This document shows, piece after piece, positions 11,901 to 22,046 of a stretch of 64,000 nt of DNA. A program made the position numbers and the translations under genes. The notes under the pieces were generated by a model. The model made no database searches, was not told the origin of the DNA, and saw only the letters and a list, made by a program, of their open reading frames with translations. Each line of letters opens with the position of its first letter. Position 1 is the first letter of the stretch. The DNA is from Branchiostoma belcheri (taxonomy: Eukaryota; Chordata; Leptocardii; Amphioxiformes; Branchiostomatidae), in contig NW_017804098.1 of NCBI RefSeq assembly GCF_001625305.1, forward strand, positions 211,651 to 275,650. The letters are read 5' to 3'.

Positions 11901-13765
11901 ATTATGGTAATTTCACACCTGAGCTCACAATGTGGACACAGCAAAAGCCAAACCCTGTTATCACTGACATAAAAAGTAACTAATTGGTAAGGGTCAATCC
12001 TTTCAAGAGGTTACTGATTGACATATGTGTTACCCAATACCCATTTGCATGACATGTAGATTTGTTTTTGTGACTTAACTGTCTGCTTATAGTAGTAATA
12101 ATACTTTACTGTACATCTCACTTTACATTTGTACAAAATGGTACTAAAATTAAAAAAAAAAAAAACAGCAGATATACCTTTCTTCATACATCTTCAAACA
12201 AAGGTTAACATGTTCTAACATTGACCTTTGCAATAGGTTGTTACATATGGAACATCAAGAGTCAACAACATGTAGTCAGTTAGTTCAAGGACATCCCTAT
12301 GTATATAGTACTTAGTCTAGTAAATATGTCCTTGGTTTGTTCAGCTGAAAAAAAATACTTTTCTGATATCAGCTTCTAGATACACGTACAACCAATAATA
12401 CAAGCAGTTTGGAAAATTAGATCCCTTGAGAATGAGAAATATATCATTAATGTAAGATCTTGTGGAAAAAAGACAGCTGTGACAGTGTGCTTGATGAACC
12501 GTGTTGGTTGGCCTAGCTGGTAAAGTTGTACACCCAAAAAACATGTATATAAATAGCCATCGTTATTTGAAAAGGTGGTGTTCCTCTTTTGAGGTGATGA
12601 TTTGAGATGTGTGGGAGTGTAACACGTATGATATCACTGTGGCACACTTATCACTAGTAAGTTAGTTTGTAACTGTTGCAATAAACAACCGTGTGTGCAA
12701 GCTTCCTTCTTTTAGTTGCTTTATTATATATTACTGGAACCAGAAATCTGTCAAAGTTTACATGTCATCAGATTCAGAGGGATGGGCTCCCGTTCTGTGA
12801 ATCTGGCAGCAGTGCCATAAAACTAAAAGTACATTCCCCAGAAAAGACACATAACATAGTCAACGTTTTAGTTCTGGTAATTCAACAAGTTCTTGGCACA
12901 CTAAAATTTAGGAGACAAATACATGACAAGACCTGGACATTCCATTGTTTCTCTCCACAACCCAGCAGAAAGAAAATCAATAGACAAAAGGGAAAAGCAA
13001 AATAATAATAACATTCATGTACAAAATAAGGAAGTGTGTTGAGTTAGGCCTTGGGGTCATATTTACAGTCGTACCCATTTTGGCACAGGAGCTCAATATA
13101 GCGCAGACTGCCTGGTAAATAAGGAAGTGAACGACAATAATTAACACAGCAATGATGAGAAAAGTATTACTAGTATCAGAGAGTACTGTCCAGCTGTGAC
13201 TCACCTGCTGACAGGTGTTCCTCCATGTCCTGTCCTATAGGTGCAGCAGGTGTGCAGGAAGAAGGTGGAGAGCGAAGTTAGAAATAAAAGTCACCTAGCT
13301 ACAGCCACAGAGACAGCTGAAGATAAAAGTCCAACAGTGTAACCAATGGGGAACACCTTAGCGAGCCCCTGAGCTGAGAACACTTGTTCCTGAGCCGTTG
13401 TACGGTAAAGGAGAGCTGTAAGAAGTCGTTTCTTTGTTCCTTCCTCCTGCAAATATTGCCCGCAGGCAGGACCAAATTGTCACGTCCTTCTAGCTGCTGG
13501 CTGACACTATAAGGACTTCTACGTGACCACGTTTGGAGATCTGGACTTACAGATTAGGTACTCCAGACTTTTGACCAAACACAAATATGGAGCGGTTAAA
13601 GATTAATCATGGCAAAAGTGGGAGGGGGGAGAGAGATTTTTGCAGTGATGTATACCATGTCAACAACAACAGCCTACCTGTGCCAGAAGTTCGCATGTCT
13701 GTCTGTGTCTCCTGTTCCCTGCTCGCCATCCGAATGAGCTTTGGTCTGGATTTTTTGCTTTCCAT
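1..13765 (-). CDS. AMPD2: AMP deaminase (AMPD2-like), 5' part of gene, ten coding exons, truncated at left edge
   Basis: Hydrolyses AMP to IMP and ammonia in the cytosol (purine nucleotide cycle); a zinc enzyme of the adenosine/AMP deaminase superfamily. Coding exons, 5' to 3': 13678-13765, 7317-7602, 2964-3093, 2590-2770, 1867-2101, 1571-1700, 1236-1367, 870-932, 485-616, 1-48. They join in one frame for 475 residues. Landmarks: variable N-terminus (1 to about 60), KEIANDLF and RLERQMSQ blocks, [22 protein letters not shown]-type region, [19 protein letters not shown], then [19 protein letters not shown] with the zinc-ligand pair H354 and H356, [17 protein letters not shown], and [12 protein letters not shown] at the edge. 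The rest of the catalytic barrel is outside the window. SFCYRRL and [10 protein letters not shown] match AMPD2 better than AMPD3. It may be the single pre-duplication AMPD of an invertebrate. Family certain, paralogue label less so. Confidence 0.95.
485..616 (-). CDS. AMPD2: AMP deaminase exon 9
   Basis: Forty-four codons beginning [20 protein letters not shown] and ending KYFAELMK, between CTGACAG and [22 protein letters not shown] is a hallmark of AMPD, part of the AMP-binding loop after the first barrel strand. Confidence 0.97.
870..932 (-). CDS. AMPD2: AMP deaminase exon 8
   Basis: A 63-nt exon of 21 codons, [20 protein letters not shown] plus A, between TTGTAG and GTAAGT, phase 0 at both ends. 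It matches the family's VF..LNLTAYDLSVDTLDVHA segment. Confidence 0.97.
1236..1367 (-). CDS. AMPD2: AMP deaminase exon 7, zinc-binding HxH motif
   Basis: Opens with [19 protein letters not shown]. The two histidines (H354 and H356 of the joined protein) are the first zinc ligands of the barrel. It continues [20 protein letters not shown] and ends QTLKE. The donor is GTGGGG, off consensus, but phase 0 is kept on both sides. Confidence 0.97.
1571..1700 (-). CDS. AMPD2: AMP deaminase exon 6
   Basis: Encodes [40 protein letters not shown] and IRK. This segment is almost invariant in AMP deaminases and leads into the metal site. The donor after the final AAG is GTCAGC, weaker than consensus, but the phase 0 junction to VDTHIH fits exactly. 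Confidence 0.97.
1867..2101 (-). CDS. AMPD2: AMP deaminase exon 5
   Basis: Begins after TTGTACAG; encodes [29 protein letters not shown], then [20 protein letters not shown] and IADGP. ELPYPDL..F..D is highly conserved in AMPD proteins just before the catalytic domain. The donor is GTAAGT. The split Ile codon joins exon 6 to give [11 protein letters not shown]. Confidence 0.97.
2590..2770 (-). CDS. AMPD2: AMP deaminase exon 4
   Basis: Begins after TTACAG with [20 protein letters not shown], continues [19 protein letters not shown] and ends CKPEQDI before a GTACAT donor. It matches the conserved helical segment of AMPD N-termini (D..QAA..L..AL.IR.KYM). It enters in phase 0 and leaves in phase 1. 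Confidence 0.95.
2859..2902. repeat. (TA)n microsatellite in the GC-AG intron
   Basis: About 40 bases of alternating TA occupy a fifth of the 193-bp intron between AMPD exons 3 and 4. Confidence 0.9.
2964..3093 (-). CDS. AMPD2: AMP deaminase exon 3, followed by a GC donor
   Basis: The acceptor CATCAG precedes 130 nt encoding [20 protein letters not shown], an acidic stretch, then [15 protein letters not shown], which matches the family's EFQRVTISG block. The frame requires the exon to end at ...ACTGGG, followed by GCAAGT. This is therefore a GC-AG intron; the only nearby GT would shift the frame. Confidence 0.9.
3094..7316 (-). other. AMPD intron 2
   Basis: About 4.2 kb between exons 2 and 3. 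AT-rich with many stop codons; no homologous exon, RNA gene or transposon recognised. Exons 2 and 3 match in phase across it and leave no gap in the conserved blocks. Several ACATGTA palindromes occur (for example near 4,838, 6,170 and 6,410). Confidence 0.7.
7317..7602 (-). CDS. AMPD2: AMP deaminase exon 2
   Basis: Acceptor CCCCACACAG ends at 7603 and the donor is GTGAGT. The exon encodes about 95 residues including [16 protein letters not shown] and [10 protein letters not shown], the first recognisable AMPD2-type blocks. It enters in phase 1 and leaves in phase 2. GC content, especially at third positions, is clearly higher than in the flanking introns. Confidence 0.93.
7603..13677 (-). 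other. AMPD intron 1
   Basis: About 6 kb between exons 1a and 2. The only supported feature inside is the 30-nt exon at 13205-13234. The rest is AT-rich, with short random open frames and no family match. Confidence 0.7.
13205..13234 (-). CDS. AMPD2: AMP deaminase 30-nt in-frame cassette exon or alternative first exon 1b
   Basis: A CTATAG acceptor and a GTGAGT donor bracket exactly 30 nt. Spliced between exon 1a and exon 2 it adds ten codons ([10 protein letters not shown]) without shifting frame. It also holds an ATG at 13226, so it could be a first coding exon giving MEEHLSA followed by exon 2, again in the right phase. Both readings use the same donor, ending at 13205. No transcript is available to decide between them. 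Confidence 0.5.
13678..13765 (-). CDS. AMPD2: AMP deaminase coding exon 1a (start codon)
   Basis: The ATG at 13765-13763 opens 29 codons ([18 protein letters not shown]...) plus one base, ending in CAG before a GTAGGC donor. Its phase 1 end joins exon 2 at 7602 to make a Glu codon. N-termini of this family are poorly conserved, so the exon rests on phase, donor and position rather than homology. The basic [13 protein letters not shown] stretch could be a regulatory or localisation segment, which is only an inference. Confidence 0.7.
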
Positions 13766-14100
13766 CTTCTTCGCCCGAATGTCAGATAGTTAAATTAAAT
13801 TTGGTCAATATATAAAGGTGGAATGTTTTGTTTTTTGGTAGGGGGCGATTCAGGAAGTTCCTCTGGCCGCCATTTTATTGTTTTCGTTAGATCGGAGTTA
13901 CCAAACGTAACAAAGACCAAAGATACGTCGATTGTGATAGTATATAGTGACTGTTTGCATATATTATCCCGTATAATATTTTTGCTATTTGATACATATA
14001 ATATTTGTTGTGAATGTATGAGGATCCTACAAATGTCTTCACATTATTACTATTTTGTGACGTTTTGCTGCGTTCAAACATGGCGGGAGATTTGAGCGGA
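13766..14100 (-). promoter_or_regulatory. Probable AMPD promoter, TATA-less, with YY1-type motif
   Basis: About 100 bp upstream of the exon 1a ATG the minus strand reads AAAATGGCGGC (13866-13876), close to the YY1 initiator consensus common near start sites of TATA-less genes. A second ATGGCGGGAG motif on the plus strand at 14080 and a nearby GCGGAAGT (ETS-type) suggest a bidirectional start region. The transcription start is not located. Confidence 0.45.
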
Positions 14101-14209
14101 AGTCTCGTAGCAGCATATATTGCGAAACCTATATTGCTATTTTGGCACGAAGAAACTGCCATATTTGTTTCAGGTCTTACAATCTTACTAGAAGCAGAAA
14201 GTATTTAAG

Positions 14210-15202
14210 TCTATCATCACAAGTGTCTTGTTCAATGCGTGCGTTCATGCTGCACGATGGTTCCTGGAAGAGTGAGAGTCCTAGGCTGTCACGGAAGGAT
14301 TTATAGTACTCCCATATGATTTGTGCTGTGATTTAGGATTTAGCTTAGGGATTTCCTCAAGAAATGTTAAATCAGAGCAGAAATATACAGAGTTACAACA
14401 TTACATTTGTATTTGGTAACCTGTACCAAGGAGGTTTAAACCTGTGAGACAAATTCATTTCACTGAGCTGAGATAACGTCCTGGTGGGATAGTCACGGGT
14501 AGAAGCGTCCCCTGACAACTTGGATTGATAGTACAGGAAAATTCCAGATAGACGCAAAACATTGAGATGGGCTGCAATTATGTACATAACGTTATAAACT
14601 TGTCTATCAATGGAGAACATATGAAGAAAAGTGTCATAGAAGCTATACAATATAGTACATTGTTCTAGTAACCCAAATAACACATCTAACGCTGGTTACA
14701 TATTGAGATGTGTTCAAAGCTGCATGATGACTGTTTCATTGATACCCCATATAAATAACATTTTCAGACGGCTATTAGCTAAAAGTACAACGTTTATAAA
14801 CTATTTCGCCATCAGATATCGTAGATATGTCAGGATTAGTACATGTATGCATTTAATATCAGAAACTTATGCATGCATGGTGCAGTGCATTGCTTGATTA
14901 TGCTTGATTATGAGGTTTTCTCATATCCTGAACCGCCATGGTTTTCCAGAAGTTAGAACATATAACGTTATGGCATTACATGCAACTTTTTTTTACATAA
15001 GAAAACCAACGTTACGGTAACTGACATGTTCCAATCGGTGCGTTATTTGACCCAATTTTATGCTTGTATAAGGTACTTCAGGGTTATTTATGAACAGACT
15101 TTTTTATGCCTGAATGGAGTTATTACGTACATGCTCGTGTGCGTAAGCAGGTTTTCTCTTTGTCTGTCTAGTGTTCATCAGCATTTCTATGGAGATAATG
15201 AT
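14210..15202. other. Intergenic, nothing recognised
   Basis: About 1 kb of AT-rich DNA with only short random open frames on both strands. Confidence 0.6.
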
Positions 15203-15656
15203 GTCCTCCTAGCCTCATCAAGTGTTCTGCCTCTGATGGTCTCTGATGAGGCAACGTGACGTCCAGAGTTTATTCATAGGAACTTCCGAAGCCCTTTCAC
15301 ACAATCTCTGACTGGAAGCACATCCGTTCTCTTTTCTGTTGAGCACGAGGATTATGATAATACAGCAGTATATAGAGCTTTATGAAATAATAAAACAGAG
15401 CAACTTTGGTACATATTTAATTCTGGCGGGTCCTCCTAGCCTCATCAAGTGTTCTGCCTCTGATGGTCTCTGATGAGGCAACGTGACGTCCAGAGTTTAT
15501 TCATAGGAACTTCCGAAGCCCTTTCACACAATCTCTGACTGGAAGCACATCCGTTCTCTTTTCTGTTGAGCACGAGGATTATGATAATACAGCAGTATAT
15601 AGAGCTTTATGAAATAATAAAACAGAGCAACTTTGGTACATATTTAATTCTGGCGG
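15203..15656. repeat. Exact 227-bp tandem duplication (two copies)
   Basis: 15203-15429 and 15430-15656 read as identical over their full length, from GTCCTCCTAGCC to TTCTGGCGG. Each copy contains the inverted pair CCTCATCA...TGATGAGG and a TATA-rich stretch. No gene lies in the unit. Complete identity means a very recent duplication or an assembly slip. Confidence 0.95.
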
Positions 15657-18022
15657 AGACTACATAAACAAACACACGAAAATCCCTACACTGACTCATA
15701 CCTTTATAATGGAGTGAAAAGGAAGGTGTTCTATTGTACAAAGGATGGAACGCCCGGCTAATCCCCCGTAATTGTTAACATTTCGAGAAACTTGATACAT
15801 AATTGTCTTCCTACTGTCCTCAGGAATCCTGTACAGGAATGTGGCTCAATCACCAGAGTTCCCCATTACAAAGAAAGACGTATTTGTGAGGATACTACGT
15901 AACGTGTCCTTGTCTACCTAACACATACTTCCCACTTATCCATTGTTACTATTTGATGTGGTTTCCAACACCGAGTTGGAACACAGATATTGGTATTTCT
16001 ACTGCAAACTTCCGTTGTCCTGTATTATTACGATAATGGCATTGACAACGTTTCACTAACAAACTCACAGGGGCAACTGTAGAGAAAATCATCATGTATT
16101 TGCCTTCTCTTTCCCTAGAGACAGGGCCACGTTACTAGGCTGTCAACCTAAAACAAGCAATCTGACAAATAAACAAGGAAAAAAACGTTTCAGAACACCA
16201 CCATGTGTTGGACTTTTGTGATCATGGTACAGACAATCACCAGTACTGTTGAATTTGGGGATGCCGAGTTCGCACAGATGTCATGGTCATTATCAAGCTA
16301 GTGCATCGTGCATTTCCTTGTTCAAGCGGTCTTGCTCTTTGCGTTACTTTTCGCTGTTGTGCATTGTTGTGACACAGGTTTCCTGTGGAGATAAGAAGCC
16401 GGTGGTGATGCACATCCTGGATACACCTACGTCACTGGGAAAGTCCCTTGTCATCACCGGTAACAATCGTTCCAGCAGATGCAACATCTGACCCCTTTTA
16501 TTTAGAAATTAGATTACTATTCGTTCTACCACACCCTTTCGGATCCTCTTCGATATGGATACTGTTAAAAGTTTTCTCCTGTTCATTCTTCATGTCTACT
16601 ATGATACTATCCCAAAGTTGTAACTTTCTCCGCGGAAGCCGTTTGAGATCGTTTGAGTACCGTTGTCTTCGCACCTGTTGTTTAGAGTTCACTGACGTCA
16701 CGAGGAGTGCCGTGGTAGGTCCGATGTCAGAGTAACCTCATCCATCTGTCTCCAGGCCAGGGACTGGGGATAAAGAACGATAAGAACCAGGCACGGCGAT
16801 GATTAACAGGTGCCCGTGTCGCCAGGGCCAACATGTGGTCGTACTGTGCTGGGTCGAGAGGGCAGACGTCGTCATGGCGCGGTGCGGGAGGGAGCTTTTG
16901 TTTTTTCACTAAAAGTTCCTCGTTTTGTTGAACTTGCCAAGTACGTCACTTAACCCTGCATAAGAGCACCCATCCTCGTTTGACAGTGTTGGTTAGGTAC
17001 GATTTCCTGGTTCTTTTGCTACGTTATCCATTGCCGTGCCATGGCCCTCACCACCATTGTATAGAATGACATGAAATTCAAAGTGCTTTATTTTGTCATT
17101 TTTGTCCCAACTCAACTGTGCCACCGGTAACCTTTATGCCATTCTCTCTCTCTCATAGTTGTAATTCACAGTTGCCGCGCCTTGCCACCTCTCATGCCTA
17201 CACGTTATACTGGCAATCTGCCTATCTTTCCTCCCCCGTACCACGAGAGATTCGTGGAAATTAAGAAATCTTAAACCTTTTCACGCTTTACTTCTCTACT
17301 CAGTACCGGTGCATCTCATGGTCGTTAAAACAATATAGTGACGTGGCCTTATGCTCTTCCTCCGTGGGGGTTGCAAAAACTACTTCTTTGCTTTGAATTC
17401 CAATGAAACTCTTAAAACATCTGACAGATATGAGAATCCTAGTGACCAGTGATAGATTTCTCTTCTGCATGTCACGAGCCATGCCCAATTCCTAATTTAT
17501 GAGTCCATGGCCAAGGACGTACGTCCCGGAAATCGACTACCGTACACGTCAGATTAGACAAATCAAGACCTTCTGTCTGTAACACGCCTCGAGGAAGTTC
17601 CTTTAAGTGTGGGCTGTGGAACACGGAAGAGTCTTGAGGAACAGGGGTTGAGAGTCTGAAGTACGTCATTGAGACGCCACAGCTGTGTGACTCGGCCTAG
17701 CCTGCTCTACTTTTCTACCCACGTATATTTACCTTGGTACAAGCTGTTTCTCGGGGTTAGAGGCAAGGACGTCAGACAGCCATGGGATTAACTATTGTAT
17801 GGCCGGTGAAGACTAGACTAGCAATCTGTCTTTGTCCCCGGTGAACAGATGCACCACATCGGAGATATGTCTGAACTGAACACGCCTTCGTATGAAAGGT
17901 CTGGACGTGCGGCGGGGGAAGATTATGTGTAGAGCACATATCAGTGGAAAATCTAGTATCGCTTAAAACGATTTTATTCTGCGATATTTGAGATTGAGCC
18001 GTGTGTGATTCTGTCAGTCTCC
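15657..18022. other. Intergenic, nothing recognised
   Basis: About 2.4 kb. Open frames at 16249-16735 and 17300-17669 are short, overlap on both strands and resemble no family known to me. No RNA gene or repeat seen. Confidence 0.6.
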
Positions 18023-18237
18023 CTGTCTACCTACTCTTCAAGCAGAGGCTTGGGGTAATTTTTGGTGTGCTTTTTTACTTTTTATTGGGGTTTCTTTTTT
18101 GCACTGGAATTTTTCTTTCAACCAACCCAATTTGAAAGAAATATTCCAGTGCAAAAAAGAAACATTAATGAAATAGTAAAAAAGCACACGAAAAATTACC
18201 CCAAACCCAAACCTCTGCTTGGAGAGTACTGTCTACC
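18023..18237. mobile_element. Foldback MITE (copy 1) with 9-bp target duplication
   Basis: The body, 18032-18228 (197 bp), folds almost end to end: arms of roughly 85 bp pair with few mismatches. It starts TACTCTTCAAGCAGAGG and ends with the complement of TACTCTCCAAGCAGAGG. It is flanked by perfect 9-bp repeats CTGTCTACC at 18023-18031 and 18229-18237. Nine bases and long inverted arms suggest a Mutator-like origin, but no transposase is present. Two more copies lie near 41.3 and 42.0 kb. Confidence 0.9.
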
Positions 18238-19155
18238 CACAATCTGCCTGGTATTTGGTTGGCGAAGTGACAGAAGTGCATGTCAGTCTGAACAGATAGG
18301 GACAGGGATTTTGTTGCCAATTTCCACTAAACACATGTTTGTGATTCTGGCCAAATACAGTAGCTGCTGAATCATGGCAGTATATCTCCTACTTTACATT
18401 CATTTTCGCCATAAAGTTAAAAAAATAATAATAATAAAGAATAAAACATATCATATTTGAACAACCTGTCTAGACTCTACATAATCAGTCCGCCCACCCT
18501 ATGTTTTATAGCCTGGTTGACTTTGGAGTACTTGATTGCCCACGCGCGTTTCGAATAGATATTGGGACAGGAATGTTAAAGATCCGCCCCACTGTATTGA
18601 TATTTTGACCGACCTGTCTGAAGTATGTGTGTTGGTATCTAGCCTGGCCCAGGCACAATGTGACTTGATGGTGCTGGTTGATAAAGGCATGTTTACCCGC
18701 CGTTGAACGGGCGGAGGAAGGCGGGCTAGAGCATGGTGGTCCTGATAAAGAACCCCTCTGATCGGGTCGCGCTAAACAACAACACGAGCGGCGCCATTTA
18801 TAGTATCGGATGAAAACATTACCCGCTTGTTGTTAGCTGTAGCGTGCGTGTAGTCTATAGAACATACAAAACCTCTGTTAGGAAAGTGTGCCTCGTAATT
18901 CGGTCTGAAGTCAGAAATGTATCCAGGGAAATGAACGCTATAGACCCAGACATCGATATTTCTTTTGTTTTAACGTGAACCCTGATGACTTAATCATCGG
19001 GACTTGTTGGATTGAGAGGTATAATACTCTTACTCCTCGTTCCGGATTGCAGTGGACAGTTCTATACTGGCGGAAGTCCTGTCACCGTCGTTTTGGCCCT
19101 GTGGTACCTTGGTTCGCCGGTTTCATGGTAACCTTCGCACCCCATCATCGTAACT
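18238..19155. other. Intergenic; may include the 5' UTR of the LINE
   Basis: No host gene seen. The last few hundred bases before 19156 may be the LINE leader, since an intact element has a 5' UTR. I could not find its 5' boundary or a target-site duplication. Confidence 0.5.
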
Positions 19156-20310
19156 ATGGACTTAGCCCAGAACCTACGGATTGTGTCATACAACTGTCGT
19201 TCTGCCAAGAACTCTCTTGAATCCATTAAGGAACTTTGTAAGTCCCACGATATTGTTATGTTACAAGAGCACTGGCTCCTTCCTAATGACCTCTCTTATT
19301 TGAGCAGCATAAGTAATGACTTTATTGCCTGTGCTAAGTCTCCGATTGATCTTGAATCAGGGGTGCTACAAGGGCGCCCGTATGGGGGGGGGGTAGTATT
19401 ATGGAGGAAAAGACTTATCTTCGATTCTGTTGTGTTTCCTGTGGATTTTGATGATGACAGCATAATTGCCATTAAAGTGGACTCTGGCGACAGCCAACTG
19501 CTCGTCGTGTGCGTGTACATGCCATATGATACTCCGGCTAATATGGACATATTTCTTGAGAAATTAGGTAAAATTGAAGCTCTGGTCAATGACGCTGATT
19601 CTTATGCCTCCGTGATAATTGGTGATTTTAATGCTTCTACTACCAATAGGTATGGCACTCTGATTCAGGAATTTTGTGAGGAAACAGGGATGCATATATC
19701 TGATATGGAGTACCTTCCAAATGATACTTACACTTACCTTAGTGATATGCACTATTCCACATCTTGGCTTGACCACTGCTTAGCTAGTGACACAGCTCAC
19801 CAAAATATTACCAATATTCAGGTTCTACACGACTTTGTTACTTCTGATCATTTCCCCTTAAGTATTACGTTAAATGTCAACTTTCCCACTGTATTTCATA
19901 ATCAACATAATTCTGACATTCCTCACAGGATCACTGACTGGAGTAAGGCGAGTCAGGAGCAACTAGATAATTACTGTCTTACCTTGAATGATCAACTTTC
20001 TAAGCTTGATCTGCCTGTATGTGCCCTTGTTTGCAGGGACCCGAATTGTGTTGATCCTCTGCACAGAAATGCTCTTGATTCGTTTACTCATCAGCTGATC
20101 TCTGCTATGAAAGACTCGGCAGATTTATCACTAAAATCAAAACACAGCTGTAATAATTTCAAACAGGTGCCAGGTTGGAATGACATTGTGAAAGACCTAC
20201 ATTCTGCTGCCCGGGAGGCTTATGTCCTCTGGAGAGAAATGGGCCGACCACGGTCGGGTCCCTTTTTATCCTCATGTCCAAAGCCAGGGCAAGATTTAAG
20301 CTCGCTCTAA
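19156..20310 (+). pseudogene. LINE ORF2 piece 1: APE endonuclease domain
   Basis: A 384-residue frame from an ATG. Endonuclease motifs in order: SYNCRSAKN, LQEHWL (metal-binding Glu), GDFNAS and SDHFPL (catalytic Asp-His). The end after GRPRSGP is out-of-frame read-through following the T-run lesion. Confidence 0.93.
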
Positions 20311-21110
20311 GACAGTGCAAACAACAAGAGAGCAGAGCTAGAGCGGATGCTACTGTTAAAAATTTCTCAGTGGTTAACCGTAGAGAATTTTGGAAAAAAG
20401 TACGTAGTGCTAACTCCCCTTGTACTGTTTTACCAAATACAGTCGATGGATGCTCAGGTTCTGTGAATATTGCTGATCACTGGAGAAAGCATTTTGAGTG
20501 TCTTTTAAATTCAGTTGATAACCGGTCTCACAAGCCACCTGTGATGTCTGCTATGTCACGTACATGTGAATTTGATTATGATATGCAAATTACTGTGTTG
20601 GAACTTGTTAACATCATTAAGGAATTGCCCAATGGGAAGGCTGTGGGCTCTGATGGTATTTGTAATGAACATTTGAAGTATGCGGGCCCAAGAATCTGTA
20701 TTTATCTTTCATTGTTATTGACATCTGTTATTGTGCACAATTTTATTCCTGATATATTGTTGGATACCATCATTGTGCCTGTCATTAAGAACAAATCTGG
20801 TAATATTTCCAGTAGTGATAACTATAGACCGATTGCCATCACCTCTGCACTTTCCAAGGTCTTGGAGTCGCTGTTACTTAGTCGCCTTAAACCCTTCCTT
20901 CAGACATCTGACTACCAGTTTGGATTTAAACCCAAGCATGGTATTGATATGTGTGTTTTTACTCTGAAGGAAATTATTGAATATTACAAGGGACTGGGAT
21001 CTCCCGTATTCGTTTGTTTTATGGACGCCTCCAAGGCCTTTGATCGTGTGAACCACTGGCTCTTGTTTAAAAAGCTTCTTGAAAGGAATGTACCGTTATA
21101 TACCTTGTGA
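20274..21110 (+). pseudogene. LINE ORF2 piece 2: reverse transcriptase N-terminal half
   Basis: Contains GSDGICNEHLKY, DNYRPIAITSALSKVLESLL and FMDASKAFDRVNHW; the first Asp of the last motif is a catalytic residue (motif A). It overlaps the endonuclease frame by 37 bases and stops shortly after motif A because of the TA-repeat lesion. Confidence 0.93.
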
Positions 21111-21982
21111 GATTTCTGGTCTATTGGTACGAGAACCAGACCATGTATGTTAGATGGGGTTCTACTTTGTCAACCCGGTTCACTGTCTCCAATGGGGTAC
21201 GACAAGGCAGCCTTTTGTCGCCTCATCTATTTAACATCTATATTGATGATCTTAGTCTAACACTGAAAAATGCCAGAGTTGGCTGTCGCGTCGGCGGTTT
21301 TATTGTAAACCATCTGCTGTACGCCGATGATCTGTGCTTGATATGCCCCAGTGTTAAATCCCTTCAGAAACTGGTTGGGATATGTGAACATTTTGGTAAG
21401 GTAAATGATATTTTGTTTAATACAAATAAAACTTGTTGTATGTACTTTCCGAGCGCTGGCCTTCCACTCCAGCAGCCTCTACCCGCCGTGAAAATTTATA
21501 ATGTTGAGTTGAAATATGTGGATTCTTTTGTATATCTTGGGATTCATTTAAATGTGAAGTTAAGTGACAATGACTGTGTTCGAGCTGAAATTAGACGCCT
21601 ATATCGCCATACCAATTGTATAAATCGTAAATTCTATCATTGTTCGCCCGTTGTGAAAAAGACTTTGTTTATGTCCTACTGTTCTCAGTTGTTTGGAGTC
21701 CAGTTATGGAACTCTGTTCATGCGAGTGTACTAGCTAAGTGTCGTGTTGCATACAATAATTGTTTTCGTATTCTCCTTAAGTTGCCAAGAGGTTGTAGTG
21801 CCAGTTCAATGTTTGTACACCTCTCGACCGATACATTCGATGCTAGACGCAGGAAATTGTGTTATGCTTTCATTAATAGAATATACGCCACCAATAATAG
21901 CATTATATGCTGTCTTTTGAGATCAGACTGCCAATTCAGGAACACGTATTTTAAACATGTATATAGATTGTTGTGTGTTTAG
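21107..21982 (+). pseudogene. LINE ORF2 piece 3: reverse transcriptase C-terminal half
   Basis: Contains GVRQGSLLSPHLFNIYIDDL (motif B) and LLYADDLCLICPS (motif C, YADD catalytic pair), then the thumb and a cysteine-containing C-terminus ending at the TAG at 21980. With the two upstream pieces it makes one ancestral ORF2. Confidence 0.93.
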
Positions 21983-22046
21983 TGTCTATGTGGTCCTGTC
22001 TGTACTATGGGTTTTTTCCTGAAATAAAGTCATTCATTCATTCATT

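Larger units (their letters stand above)
19156..22046 (+). mobile_element. Non-LTR retrotransposon (LINE, jockey/CR1-like group), frame-broken copy
   Basis: Codes for an APE-type endonuclease followed by a reverse transcriptase, the ORF2 layout of jockey/CR1/L2-type LINEs, which copy their RNA into nicked genomic DNA. The 3' end has a short UTR, AATAAA at 22023, and terminates in four CATT repeats (22031-22046), typical of LINEs with a microsatellite tail. Coding runs through three frames because of lesions near 20263-20267 (a T run) and 21097-21102 (a TATATA run). No separate ORF1 or nucleocapsid was seen. The clade is not resolvable by eye. The few lesions point to recent insertion. Confidence 0.93.
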
